The notes under the pieces are model-generated. The model had not been told where the DNA came from and made no database searches. It saw only the letters and a program-made list of their open reading frames with translations. This document shows positions 1 through 8,321 of a stretch of DNA of 64,000 nt, one piece after another. The stretch spans positions 2,604,001 through 2,668,000 of the forward strand of contig OZ244928.1 in assembly GCA_965221985.1 (NCBI GenBank), given 5' to 3'. The DNA is from J054 sp965221985. GTDB lineage: Bacteria > Pseudomonadota > Gammaproteobacteria > Steroidobacterales > GCA-2729495. Each line of letters opens with the position of its first letter. Position 1 is the stretch's first letter. The position numbers and the translations under genes are program-made.

Positions 1-522
1 CGCCCCTTCTAATTCGGCGCTGGGTTCCTTACTCGTATAGCTAATCGCACCCGCAAACGCCGAGCGGCCAAACAAGGCGCTTTGGGGGCCTTTAACGACT
101 TCAATACGCTCAACATCGTTTAGGAGGCGTCGGTTTGCCAGCAGTCCTGACCCAGCCGTGACTAGGTTTTCGGTCGTGACATCGATACCATCCACAAGGA
201 ATGCCACATTGGACCGGCCACGGGTATTGGAAAGGCCGCGTATGGTGATTCGCGTATCCGACGGACCAAAAGAATTATCAAACTGCACACTCGGCGTGAG
301 CTTGACCACGTCAGCTAGGTCACTAATGCCAAGGCGCTCAATTTGCTCGCTGGTAATCGCATCGATGGCTAGCGGCACGTCCTGAAGGCTTTCCGACTTC
401 TTACGTGTCGTGACAACAATTTCGTCGATCTGCGCCCAGCCTGCGACCGGCAAAGACACCAGGGCTGGCAAGGCGAGCGTGCTGGCAACTAAAAGACCGA
501 CGTTTCCCTTCAGTCTGGACAT
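1..522 (-). CDS. TonB-dependent receptor, N-terminal part only
   Basis: This is the start of an outer-membrane TonB-dependent receptor that runs off the left edge of the window, so only about 174 residues are visible. The product begins MSRLKGNVGL, followed by a hydrophobic stretch ending near LPVAGWAQ, which reads as a signal peptide. The mature part opens with EIVVTTRKK, a TonB-box-like segment, and continues as a plug domain (DVPLAIDAIT, RGLSNTRGR, VKGPQSALFGR are characteristic). The receptor imports an iron chelate, vitamin or glycan using TonB energy, but the substrate cannot be judged because the barrel is outside the window. The family call is firm. Confidence 0.9.
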   Translation of the reverse strand, partial: MSRLKGNVGLLVASTLALPALVSLPVAGWAQIDEIVVTTRKKSESLQDVPLAIDAITSEQIERLGISDLADVVKLTPSVQFDNSFGPSDTRITIRGLSNTRGRSNVAFLVDGIDVTTENLVTAGSGLLANRRLLNDVERIEVVKGPQSALFGRSAFAGAISYTSKEPSAELEGA

Positions 523-898
523 TGAGAATCCCCTCTTCCTCAAAACGTTAGTGATGCACCCACTGATGAAGTCACTCAGCAAGGGAGCATTCACATAAAA
601 TATCGATGTCGCATTACGGCAACAAAATGAAACGTGCAGGCAGCTTTCCACGCACAGCACCTCATCCACGCCGCATTTCACCCGGGACAATAACCCAAAT
701 ACTGCACCCGGGAAAGCCTTGGATGGTTCCACTGACGAGCAATGCCCTGTGGCGTGACATCGACATGTTCGGCTATAGTCGCAGGGGGATTACCGGTGCG
801 GTCCATACGGCTTGGCTCGCTGACCGAAGATTCGAGAGCTTTCAGGTACTGAACCAAGATCTGCGCCGCGGCGCTAGAGTGTGTGGAGTCCATTAACA
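523..898. other. intergenic region between divergent outer-membrane genes
   Basis: These 376 bases separate the leftward TonB receptor from the rightward outer-membrane protein and should hold both promoters. Short open frames on both strands (for example 606-896 plus) show no recognisable protein character. I see no convincing operator, RNA or repeat. Confidence 0.5.
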
Positions 899-1597
899 AT
901 GAAGAAATATATTTGCCTGTTCACTACTTCAGTATTGCTGGCGTCGACCGTAAGCTTTGCCGAGAACGGCTTCTATGGCGGCCTGGGTGCTGGCGGTGGT
1001 CGAGTAGAATTCGATCTCGCAGAGAATGCTGTTCTCCCGCCCTCAGGCGACACCATTGACACTTCTAGCTTTGGTGACGGTATGTTTGCGTTTAAGGTCT
1101 TTGGCGGTTATCGAATATTTGACTACCTTGCGGCGGAAGCGGCGTATGTTGACTTGGGTGAAGCGGAAACCACGGCATGCTTCCTTAATTCTGAAAATGG
1201 TTGCGCGCCTGAGCCTGGCGTTTTCGGTCCGCAGCTGCGCAACGAAGGGAATCCGTGGACCATTGATTCGCCAATTGACGGCTGGACCCTTGAACTAGTT
1301 GGATTGCTCCCCATCGGTGAACGTTTCGAGTTATTTGCTAAAGCAGGCGTTTTCTTCTGGGAGCAGGAAATCACGGCCAAGGACGATGTGGTAACGGCGC
1401 CCGGTCGGCCTATTCTTGGTGGCCCCCCGGAGAATTTGATCCGCATTAGCCGTGATGACAATGATTTGACCTGGGGTTTCGGTGGCAATTTTCAAGCGAC
1501 GGACAAGCTTGGCCTTCGGTTGGAATTTCAGTGGTTTGATATCGCCGATACCGATTCCGTGTGGGCCAGCACCATCTCGGCGGTGTATAGCTTCTGA
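899..1597 (+). CDS. outer-membrane beta-barrel protein (OmpA-like barrel domain)
   Basis: A 232-residue predicted outer-membrane barrel. An in-frame start exists at 881, but the ATG at 899 gives a clean signal peptide (MKKYICLFTTSVLLASTVSFA) cleaved before ENGFYGG, so I chose 899. The mature protein alternates amphipathic strands with aromatic residues (FKVFGGYRIFDYLAAEAAYVDLG, then KLGLRLEFQWFDI) and ends in a C-terminal phenylalanine (VYSF), the usual BAM recognition signature. It resembles the eight-stranded OmpA-like/OmpW-sized barrels found in gammaproteobacteria. Two cysteines (in TACF and NGCAPE) may form a loop disulfide. It is a single gene followed by a strong terminator; the physiological role is unknown. 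Confidence 0.8.
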   Translation: MKKYICLFTTSVLLASTVSFAENGFYGGLGAGGGRVEFDLAENAVLPPSGDTIDTSSFGDGMFAFKVFGGYRIFDYLAAEAAYVDLGEAETTACFLNSENGCAPEPGVFGPQLRNEGNPWTIDSPIDGWTLELVGLLPIGERFELFAKAGVFFWEQEITAKDDVVTAPGRPILGGPPENLIRISRDDNDLTWGFGGNFQATDKLGLRLEFQWFDIADTDSVWASTISAVYSF

Positions 1598-1630
1598 GTC
1601 GCGCGATCGAGGCGGGGTGAGTCAGATTGA

Positions 1631-1658
1631 AATAAGCCGCCAAAATTGGCGGCTTATT
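1631..1658 (+). terminator. rho-independent terminator after the outer-membrane barrel gene
   Basis: A perfect 13-bp inverted repeat (AATAAGCCGCCAA / TTGGCGGCTTATT) with a two-base loop lies 33 bases after the stop codon at 1597 and runs into TCTTTCC. It ends the preceding single-gene unit. Its symmetry means it could also act on the other strand. Confidence 0.8.
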
Positions 1659-1783
1659 TCTTTCCTGGCGAGTTGAGCGACAATTTTTCGGACCAGTAGG
1701 TCGACGGCAAAGCTGTCATTTGCTAAATCCCTGGGCGATCAATGTATGCGGGGACTCGTCCGCTTTTTGAGCTTGAGGAAAAA

Positions 1784-3859
1784 ATGCATTCCAGAAGATA
1801 TAGCGCACTAGCGGTTACTCTGTTTTTTCTACTGCCGACTAGCATACTGCTTGTCGGCTGCGGCCCACGGTCCGCCGACGAATTCATTGCGAAAGCGGAA
1901 GAAGCCATTGACGCGGGCGACCAGCGTCGGGCAGTGATCTATCTGCGCAATGCCCTAGAACGCGACGCGGACAGTATTGACGCCTTGATTCGTCTGGGCG
2001 AGTTGTATTCGTCAGTGGATGATTACCGCAGTGCCGAGCGTTTTTTCAGATCCGCAGTCCAGAAGGGTGCTGATCCAACGCCCTTTCGCTTTAGTTGGTT
2101 GCGTGCCCTATTGGAAACGCGAAAGTTTCGGGAAATTTTGGAGCAGACTGATCCCCTACCCGATGACGTTGACGCCTGGAAACTACTCAGCCTGCGTGCC
2201 TATGCGCAGCGCGGTTTGGGTAAACTTCTGCTGGCGGAGCAGTCGTTTCGGGATGCCATCGACGCCGATCCAGATCAGCTCATTATCTACACCGACCTCG
2301 CACAGCTTCTGCTGTTTATGGGCCGCAGGAATGAAGCCGATGAGCTCATTGCCCAGGCACTTGCCCGCCAAGCTGATTTTGCGCCCGCGTTAGTACTGCG
2401 TGGACGCAGGGAATTTGGCGAGGATGATCCCGAGTCCGCCAAGAAAACGCTCACGCAAGCGGCGGAGTTTGCTGAAGCTGGTTACGACCAGCCCGTTTGG
2501 CTCGCCGCCATGGCGGCCTTGGCTGAGATCCAATTGGTTGAAGGCGACCTGACGGCTGCCACCGCCACCATCGACGCAGCCGCGGCCAGAGCCAGCGATG
2601 AGATAAATATCCGCTATTTGCGTGCGCAGCTCGCTTCTCAGCAGGGAAATTTTCGCGAGGCACAAAAGATTTTGCAGGCAATATTGGCCGACCGTGAAAA
2701 CTATGCGCCGGCGCAACGCTTGTTAGGCTCCATCTACGCCTTAAAGGGCGAACTGAATCTTGCGGAACTTTATTTGAAATCCGCCATTAGTACCGATGCG
2801 CGTGATCAAGTCGCCCGCAGTCTGCTGGCGGTTGTTCGCCTTCGGCAAAATCAACCGGATAAGGCCTTGGACCTCATAGACCCCGATAAAGCCGAATTGA
2901 CTGAAGGCCAGGCAGGCTTTTTGGCCTTGGCTGGCCAGGCACATTTGCAAGCTGGCAACTCGGATCGTGCCCTGGAGTTATTTGGTGCCGGCGCCGATCA
3001 ATATCCTGGGGACTGGCGTTTTGCCGTTGGCCAGGCTTTGGCTTATTTGCGCGAATCGCGCACCGACGAAGCGATTTTGTTGCTGGAAAGCCTTGACGAT
3101 ACGGCCGCGCCCCAAATTCGCGGCGTAACCCTTGTGAGCTCCTATGTCCAAAAAGGCGACTTTGAAAAAGCCGATGCGGAGGCGCACCGGCTAGCCGCAG
3201 CCTATCCTGAAGAAGTGTGGGCACAAAACTTGCTGGCGGGTTGGCTGATGCAAAAACGTGATTATGCTGAGGCGGCTGCGGCCTTCGTGAAATCATACGC
3301 ACTGGAAGCCGATCCCCAAACAGCCGTGGGTGCCGCTGAAGCGCGAGCCAGGGCTGGAATAGACAAGCCGACCGAGCTACTCGAGGCTTGGGTCAAAGGT
3401 AATCCCGATGATTTGCCCAGCTTGCATGCCATTGGACAAATATCCTTGGCGGTGGGCGATTATGCGCGTAGCCGCGACTATTACGAACGCGTTGTAGCAC
3501 AAGACGCGCAGCACGTAGGGGCACTCAACAACCTAGCCTGGCTCTACACCGAGCTGCAGGATCCGCGCGCCCTGGAGATCGGGCAGCGCGCTGTCAAGTT
3601 GGCACCGGAGAATGCATCGATACTTGACACATTGGGCTGGGCGCAAGTGCAACTCGGCCAGGCTGAGCTCGGACTAACAACCTTGCAAACAGCCATTGAA
3701 CTCGCCCCGGACAATCCGGAAATCGGTCTTCATCTTGCCTTAGCCTATGCAAAGACCGGCGCAAAAGATATTGCCCGTGAGCTCCTGGAGGCACTCATAG
3801 AATCAGATGTCGCCTTTCCGGGACGGCAGACCGCGCGCGAGGAACTGGCCAGACTCTAA
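1784..3859 (+). CDS. prsT: PEP-CTERM/exosortase system TPR lipoprotein, PrsT-like
   Basis: A 691-residue lipoprotein made almost wholly of tetratricopeptide repeats. I place the start at ATG 1784 rather than 1742, because a GAGGAA ribosome site precedes it and it gives a short signal ending in LLVGC, a lipobox with the acylated cysteine. Helical TPR pairs then run from about residue 30 to the end (for example RRAVIYLRNALERDADSIDALIRLGEL and NNLAWLYTELQDPRALEIGQRAVKLAPE). TPR lipoproteins of this layout are the PrsT members of exosortase-linked exopolysaccharide clusters, thought to scaffold polymer assembly. The stop overlaps the next start (TAATG), so it is translationally coupled to the exosortase gene, which supports the name. 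Family PrsT proteins are often longer, so this one may be a short version. Confidence 0.8.
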   Translation: MHSRRYSALAVTLFFLLPTSILLVGCGPRSADEFIAKAEEAIDAGDQRRAVIYLRNALERDADSIDALIRLGELYSSVDDYRSAERFFRSAVQKGADPTPFRFSWLRALLETRKFREILEQTDPLPDDVDAWKLLSLRAYAQRGLGKLLLAEQSFRDAIDADPDQLIIYTDLAQLLLFMGRRNEADELIAQALARQADFAPALVLRGRREFGEDDPESAKKTLTQAAEFAEAGYDQPVWLAAMAALAEIQLVEGDLTAATATIDAAAARASDEINIRYLRAQLASQQGNFREAQKILQAILADRENYAPAQRLLGSIYALKGELNLAELYLKSAISTDARDQVARSLLAVVRLRQNQPDKALDLIDPDKAELTEGQAGFLALAGQAHLQAGNSDRALELFGAGADQYPGDWRFAVGQALAYLRESRTDEAILLLESLDDTAAPQIRGVTLVSSYVQKGDFEKADAEAHRLAAAYPEEVWAQNLLAGWLMQKRDYAEAAAAFVKSYALEADPQTAVGAAEARARAGIDKPTELLEAWVKGNPDDLPSLHAIGQISLAVGDYARSRDYYERVVAQDAQHVGALNNLAWLYTELQDPRALEIGQRAVKLAPENASILDTLGWAQVQLGQAELGLTTLQTAIELAPDNPEIGLHLALAYAKTGAKDIARELLEALIESDVAFPGRQTAREELARL

Positions 3860-5385
3860 TGACCGGCGGTGCTCAAGGCCAGCGATCGGACGAATCGGTT
3901 GGAATCGCGCCCTGGAGTGCCCTGCTTGCTCTCCTGATTTGTTGGGTCGTCATCGGCTGGCTGTTTCGCGCCGACTTTGCCGCGATGCTTTATCAGTGGT
4001 CGACGTCGGCGACGTTTTCGTATGGGTTTTTAGTCTTACCGGGAGCGGCATTTTTAGTCTGGCAACGCTTGGGAAATGCCCCGTCAAAGTCGCATAGGCC
4101 AGCGTGGGTCATCTTGTTGCCAACGCTGGGGGTACTTTTATTGTGGATTGCGGGTCGGCTGGCCGGCATTCAAGCCGCCACCCAATTGTGCGCCGTGCTG
4201 CTCCTCATTAACTCATTCTGGCTGATTCTTGGCCATAGAACGACTTGGCACTTTGCTTGGCCATTGGCCTTCTTGTTGTTCATGGTGCCCGAAGGCCAAT
4301 TCATGGTCCCGCGTTTGATGAATTGGACGGCAGATTTCACCGTTGCGGCCGTGAAGATATCGGGTATTCCAATTTATAGAGACGCCTTGCAGTTCAGCAT
4401 TCCCAGCGGCGACTTCGCCATTGTAGAGGCATGCAGCGGCGTGCGCTTCTTGCTCGCGTCCCTAGCCCTGGGCTTTTTTATGGCCGGTGCTTTATTCGAT
4501 AGTTGGCGGCGCCGTGCCCTATTACTGCTTTTCGCGCTTGTCATGCCCCTAGTCGGCAATGGTCTGCGGGCTTACATCATTGTGCTCGTTGGCCACTTGA
4601 GTGAAATGCGCTTGGTGGCTGACCATATTCTAATTGGCCAGGTATTCTTCTCTGCTCTATTTTTTTTCATGGCCTTGCTAGCGGTCCGGTATGCCGATAG
4701 ACCCATCCTGTCCGGATTTGCACCACTAGGCTTTACTCCGGCCGACGGACACGCCACGCGCGGCGTGACCTTCGCCGTCATCGCTATGCTTAGCCTTCTG
4801 CTTTGCACCACCCTTGCTCATGCTCGTTTGCAAGACCGTCTGGCAAAGCGGCCACTAGGGCCGTCACCTGCTCTGCCCCAGTTGGCCGGCAAATGGGCCG
4901 GGCCCGACCATGCGAGGAATAGCTGGCAACCGCGGTATCGAAATCCTCACCAGCAGATAGCCGGTCGCTATGGCGGCGTGGATATATTTGTCGTGATTTA
5001 CGGGCATCAAACCGAGGATGCGGAATTGGTCAATGCTCAAAACCGCCTGTTCGACGGAGATCGTTGGACGGCCTACGATCGGCGGCGCGGACGTCTGGCG
5101 GGCTCGGAGTTGCGCTACGATCAGGTCGAAGTACGTTCCGGTCTGAACAAACGTCTGCTGCGCTATTGGTACCTGCTTGATGGGCAGGCCGTACTGCAGC
5201 CGCAAGTCGCGAAATTACAAGAACTGACACAATTGTTGCGTCGCGAACGACCCACAAGCTCGCTGATCAGTCTTGGCATCGCCTTCGAGGGCAATGTGAG
5301 TCAGGCATCGGCCGCTTTAGATGAATTCATGCAGGTGTTTTGCAAGGCGAGGATCGAAAAGAATCAGCTACCGCCTTGCGGCTGA
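3859..5385 (+). CDS. xrtA: exosortase A fused to EpsI-type domain (XrtA)
   Basis: A 508-residue inner-membrane protein with two parts. Residues 1 to about 290 are a multi-span exosortase with the family catalytic triad: C192 in EACSGVRFL, R237 in GNGLRAY and H256 in ADHILIG. After a last membrane segment (VTFAVIAMLSLLLC), residues from about 330 form a soluble DUF3485/EpsI domain (LAGKWAGP, VDIFVVIYGHQ, LLRYWYLLDG). Exosortases are proposed to process PEP-CTERM tailed proteins for surface delivery, and the A type travels with exopolysaccharide genes. It overlaps the PrsT-like gene by one base. No PEP-CTERM substrate is encoded within this window, so the target lies elsewhere. Confidence 0.93.
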   Translation: MTGGAQGQRSDESVGIAPWSALLALLICWVVIGWLFRADFAAMLYQWSTSATFSYGFLVLPGAAFLVWQRLGNAPSKSHRPAWVILLPTLGVLLLWIAGRLAGIQAATQLCAVLLLINSFWLILGHRTTWHFAWPLAFLLFMVPEGQFMVPRLMNWTADFTVAAVKISGIPIYRDALQFSIPSGDFAIVEACSGVRFLLASLALGFFMAGALFDSWRRRALLLLFALVMPLVGNGLRAYIIVLVGHLSEMRLVADHILIGQVFFSALFFFMALLAVRYADRPILSGFAPLGFTPADGHATRGVTFAVIAMLSLLLCTTLAHARLQDRLAKRPLGPSPALPQLAGKWAGPDHARNSWQPRYRNPHQQIAGRYGGVDIFVVIYGHQTEDAELVNAQNRLFDGDRWTAYDRRRGRLAGSELRYDQVEVRSGLNKRLLRYWYLLDGQAVLQPQVAKLQELTQLLRRERPTSSLISLGIAFEGNVSQASAALDEFMQVFCKARIEKNQLPPCG

Positions 5386-5407
5386 CAAAGCTTCGGCGCC
5401 GTGAAGA

Positions 5408-6688
5408 TTAGGCGCCAAACTTCTGGCTTTGTTCCGCGCGTAATTGATCACAAACGCGCCCCGCCGGTAGTTCAACATCTGCATAGCTAATCATGGTGTC
5501 TTTCGCAACCGGTCGCCGAACAATGCAATCCTCAGCTACGCCCATGGGTAACGCGTTTTCGCGGCGCGCGACATCGTAATTTTCGATTAAGGTGTAGGCA
5601 GCAAAACCGCCAATGCCATCCAGTCGATCGCCCGGTTTCAAATCGTGTTTTGCAATGCAAATTGCATCACAAGCGGGCGCGCCCAGGGGCGTGATGGTCG
5701 CATCATTGAGCAAGACTGCACGGGCTACGGTCAGCGGTATTTCTAGCTGCGGCAGGTGGAAGGGCGTGTATAAGGCATAGAGCGGCCCCTCCCCCATCTT
5801 AAGATACTTAAGATAGGCCTGCTTCACCGGATCCTCGGTGTGGCCCAGTACAAAGGCGCCATTTGACGGCGCGGCACCGCATAAATAATCCACCATACCG
5901 CCATCAAGCAAACGGTCACGATAATAGGCTGGGCTGTCATTTACATGCTCCAGATTGGGTCCGTACATACCCCGCCGTCCGACCTGAAAGCCCGTGGCAT
6001 TGGCCAACACCGTGAGTTCCATGGATAGCTTTGTACCATCAGCAAAGGAAGTCATGGCCGTGGCTTTTTGATTATTAGCTTTGGCAAATCCTTTTTGCGT
6101 TTCCGGTGTGCGATAGGGGTCGTATAGCCCCTTAAGATTGCCCGCGACCACCGGGCGCAAACCGATAGAACGCACAAAGCGGAGCATGTTCATCGCCACG
6201 CCAGGCTCATCGCCGTCGCTATTAGAAAGAATAACGCCGGAAGCATCGGCGTAGGTTTTCAAGATAGGACCTAAGGTCGCATCCAGCTCAACATTCATCA
6301 GTACGGTATGTTTACCCTGCTTGAGCGCCTGCAAAGCAGTGGCCGCACCTGGCTCAATGGTGCCGGTGGCTTCAATGACAGCTTCGATATTGCCGGCTTT
6401 GCAAACTAAATCGGCATCTTCACAAATAGCCGGAATACCCTCGGAGATCGCCTGTTCAAGGGCCGCCACTGACTCCACTTCGCGAATATCCTCAATGCCG
6501 GCAAACTTATAGGCATCTCGCGCATTGTCCAAGGTGCGATTAGTAATGGCGACAACGCGCACACCGGGAAAGGAATGCCGCACTTGGTGGGCGATATTTC
6601 TGGCGCTATAGCCACCGCCAACCACAGCCAAGCGGATCGGATTGCCCGCATCAGCTCGGGCAGCTAGTTCACGATCGACGATGATCAC
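5408..6688 (-). CDS. NAD(P)-dependent oxidoreductase with C-terminal SAF domain
   Basis: A 426-residue cytoplasmic enzyme. Residues 17-45 form a Rossmann fold (IRLAVVGGGYSARNIAHQV) like that of homoserine dehydrogenase-related and Gfo/Idh-type proteins, with EATGTIEPG and NSDGDEPG following in the catalytic region. The last 90 residues (HDLKPGDRLDGIGGFAAYTLIE to the end) match a SAF domain. Proteins of this architecture recur in polysaccharide clusters beside RmlC-like epimerases, where they probably reduce or oxidise a nucleotide-linked or free sugar acid; the substrate is not established. It is the last gene of a five-gene leftward operon, 16 bases after the RmlC-like gene. I infer a role in making an unusual sugar. 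Confidence 0.75.
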   Translation of the reverse strand: MIIVDRELAARADAGNPIRLAVVGGGYSARNIAHQVRHSFPGVRVVAITNRTLDNARDAYKFAGIEDIREVESVAALEQAISEGIPAICEDADLVCKAGNIEAVIEATGTIEPGAATALQALKQGKHTVLMNVELDATLGPILKTYADASGVILSNSDGDEPGVAMNMLRFVRSIGLRPVVAGNLKGLYDPYRTPETQKGFAKANNQKATAMTSFADGTKLSMELTVLANATGFQVGRRGMYGPNLEHVNDSPAYYRDRLLDGGMVDYLCGAAPSNGAFVLGHTEDPVKQAYLKYLKMGEGPLYALYTPFHLPQLEIPLTVARAVLLNDATITPLGAPACDAICIAKHDLKPGDRLDGIGGFAAYTLIENYDVARRENALPMGVAEDCIVRRPVAKDTMISYADVELPAGRVCDQLRAEQSQKFGA

Positions 6689-6704
6689 AAATATTCTCCA
6701 TAGC

Positions 6705-7241
6705 TTATTTATCCATCGAGAAATCCGGCCATTCTCGATCTTGGGGCGAAATCACCCGGGGCTCCGCGGGCCAATCGATCGCGAATGCCGGATCATCCCA
6801 GCGCACGCCGGTAGCCGATTCCGGGGCAAAAAATTCCGATGTGTGATAGTAGACCTCTGCATCATCGGTCAGGGTTAGGTAGCCGGTTGCACAACCTTCG
6901 GGCACATACAGGGCAAGATGATTGTCGGCACTCAATTCCACCCCCGCCCACTGCAAATAGCTGGGCGACTGCGGCCGCAAATCAACCACGACGTCGAAAA
7001 CCCAGCCGCGAGTGCAGCGCAAGAGCTTTACTTCGCGATGGGGGCTTTGCTGATAATGCAGGCCGCGAAGAGTACCTTGGCAAACGCTGAAGCCCACATT
7101 AGTTTGGCGGACATTAGTTACCAGTCCCTGCTCAGCCAGTTCCCTCTCGCACCATAGCCGAGAGAAAAAACCTCGGTCATCAGCGATGGGTTCTGGCTCT
7201 ATAACGAAGGCGCCATCAACTTTTGTCGGCAAAAACTTCAC
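6705..7241 (-). CDS. dTDP-4-dehydrorhamnose 3,5-epimerase family protein (RmlC-like)
   Basis: A 178-residue cupin of the RmlC family, which epimerises C3 and/or C5 of nucleotide-linked 4-keto sugars. The likely general base H62 (LRGLHYQ) and its partner D168 (SPQDRE) are present, as are K72 and aromatic Y131/Y132 (EVYYHTSEF). The usual AHG motif after the proline-rich turn is ATG here (PEGCATGY), so a conserved substrate-pocket histidine is Thr119. No rmlA, rmlB or rmlD lies in this operon, so the substrate need not be dTDP-rhamnose. It sits 8 bases downstream of the sugar epimerase gene and 16 upstream of the SAF oxidoreductase. I therefore leave the symbol blank. Confidence 0.85.
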   Translation of the reverse strand: MKFLPTKVDGAFVIEPEPIADDRGFFSRLWCERELAEQGLVTNVRQTNVGFSVCQGTLRGLHYQQSPHREVKLLRCTRGWVFDVVVDLRPQSPSYLQWAGVELSADNHLALYVPEGCATGYLTLTDDAEVYYHTSEFFAPESATGVRWDDPAFAIDWPAEPRVISPQDREWPDFSMDK

Positions 7242-7249
7242 AGCGGATA

Positions 7250-8275
7250 TCAGCAGGTCCAGCGCAAGTTTTCATCGAGTTGGCCACTAGCAAGCAGTTC
7301 CTTTAGTTGGGCAATTCGTTTGTACTTTGGACCCTCATAATCATCCTTATTAAGACCAATGCGGCGATAGGATTGATAAATATCCTCGGCTCCCGCCTTA
7401 GCGCTCCATTGCAAGGGGAAGTCTGGGAAGGTGGTTGCGTACTTGCCGAAGTCAACACGATAGTTACGTTTATCGGGCTCCGCACCATCCGCAAAGGCCA
7501 GGTCGCAGTTGGGTACCGTATCGCGCACAAACTCTGCCAGCTCTCTAATTCGGTAGTTCTCCGAATTCAGGCCCACGTTAAAAGACTCGTTGTGAATATT
7601 TTCGCGCGGGGCCGCTAGTGCGGCGATAACCGCGCGGCTGATATCTTCAATATGCACCAGCGGTCGCCACGGGCTGCCATCGCTCTTCAGGTAAACCTGC
7701 CCCGTGGTGTACGCCCATGCGGTGAGATTGTTCAGGACCACATCGAAGCGAATGCGCGGCGACATGCCATAGGCCGTGGCATTGCGCATGAAGGTCGGTG
7801 TGAAGTCATCACTCGCAAGTTCGCGGACATCGCGTTCAACCAGAACTTTAGATTTAGCGTAGGCCGTCACGGGATGTAACTCCGCGGTTTCTGTCTGCAT
7901 ATTGTCACCCGCTGCTCCGTAATTGCTGCAGGAAGATGCAAAAATGTAGCGGCGAATGCCCAAATCCTTGGCCATGGATGCCAAGCGAACCGACGCCTTG
8001 TGATTAATATCGTAGGTTAGCTCCGGATTTAGATCACCCAATAAATCGTTGGAAAGCCCGGCGAGATGCACGATGGCATCGATTCCGTGCAAATCATCTT
8101 TTTCGATATCACGGATGTCTTTGATTATTTCACGCAGATCTTGCACCAATTCGCCGTAGGTGCTGTTGCGATAGAGGTCCGAATCCAGACCGACGACTTC
8201 ATGCCCGGCCGCTTGGATCATGGGCACCATCACCGTTCCGATATAGCCTTTGTGACCTGTGACTAATACTCGCAT
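7250..8275 (-). CDS. NAD-dependent sugar epimerase/dehydratase (SDR family)
   Basis: A 341-residue extended short-chain dehydrogenase/reductase. The cofactor motif GHKGYIG is at residues 7-13, followed by the acidic VVGLDSD that prefers NAD. The active-site serine region reads FASSCSNYG, and YAKSK supplies the catalytic Tyr-x3-Lys. Enzymes of this type convert nucleotide sugars (4-epimerisation, 4,6-dehydration or 4-keto reduction). Close relatives sit in O-antigen and exopolysaccharide clusters without an assigned substrate. The gene is the third of the operon, between the pyruvyl transferase and RmlC-like genes with short gaps, so it probably prepares a precursor for the same glycan. Confidence 0.85.
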   Translation of the reverse strand: MRVLVTGHKGYIGTVMVPMIQAAGHEVVGLDSDLYRNSTYGELVQDLREIIKDIRDIEKDDLHGIDAIVHLAGLSNDLLGDLNPELTYDINHKASVRLASMAKDLGIRRYIFASSCSNYGAAGDNMQTETAELHPVTAYAKSKVLVERDVRELASDDFTPTFMRNATAYGMSPRIRFDVVLNNLTAWAYTTGQVYLKSDGSPWRPLVHIEDISRAVIAALAAPRENIHNESFNVGLNSENYRIRELAEFVRDTVPNCDLAFADGAEPDKRNYRVDFGKYATTFPDFPLQWSAKAGAEDIYQSYRRIGLNKDDYEGPKYKRIAQLKELLASGQLDENLRWTC

Positions 8276-8321
8276 TACATTTTCTCTAAATAGTTGTCTG
8301 GTTAAATATGCTCAACGCCGC

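Noticed and set aside
606..896. Open frames on both strands upstream of the outer-membrane gene
   Set aside because: They show no protein-like sequence, overlap each other and sit in a promoter region.
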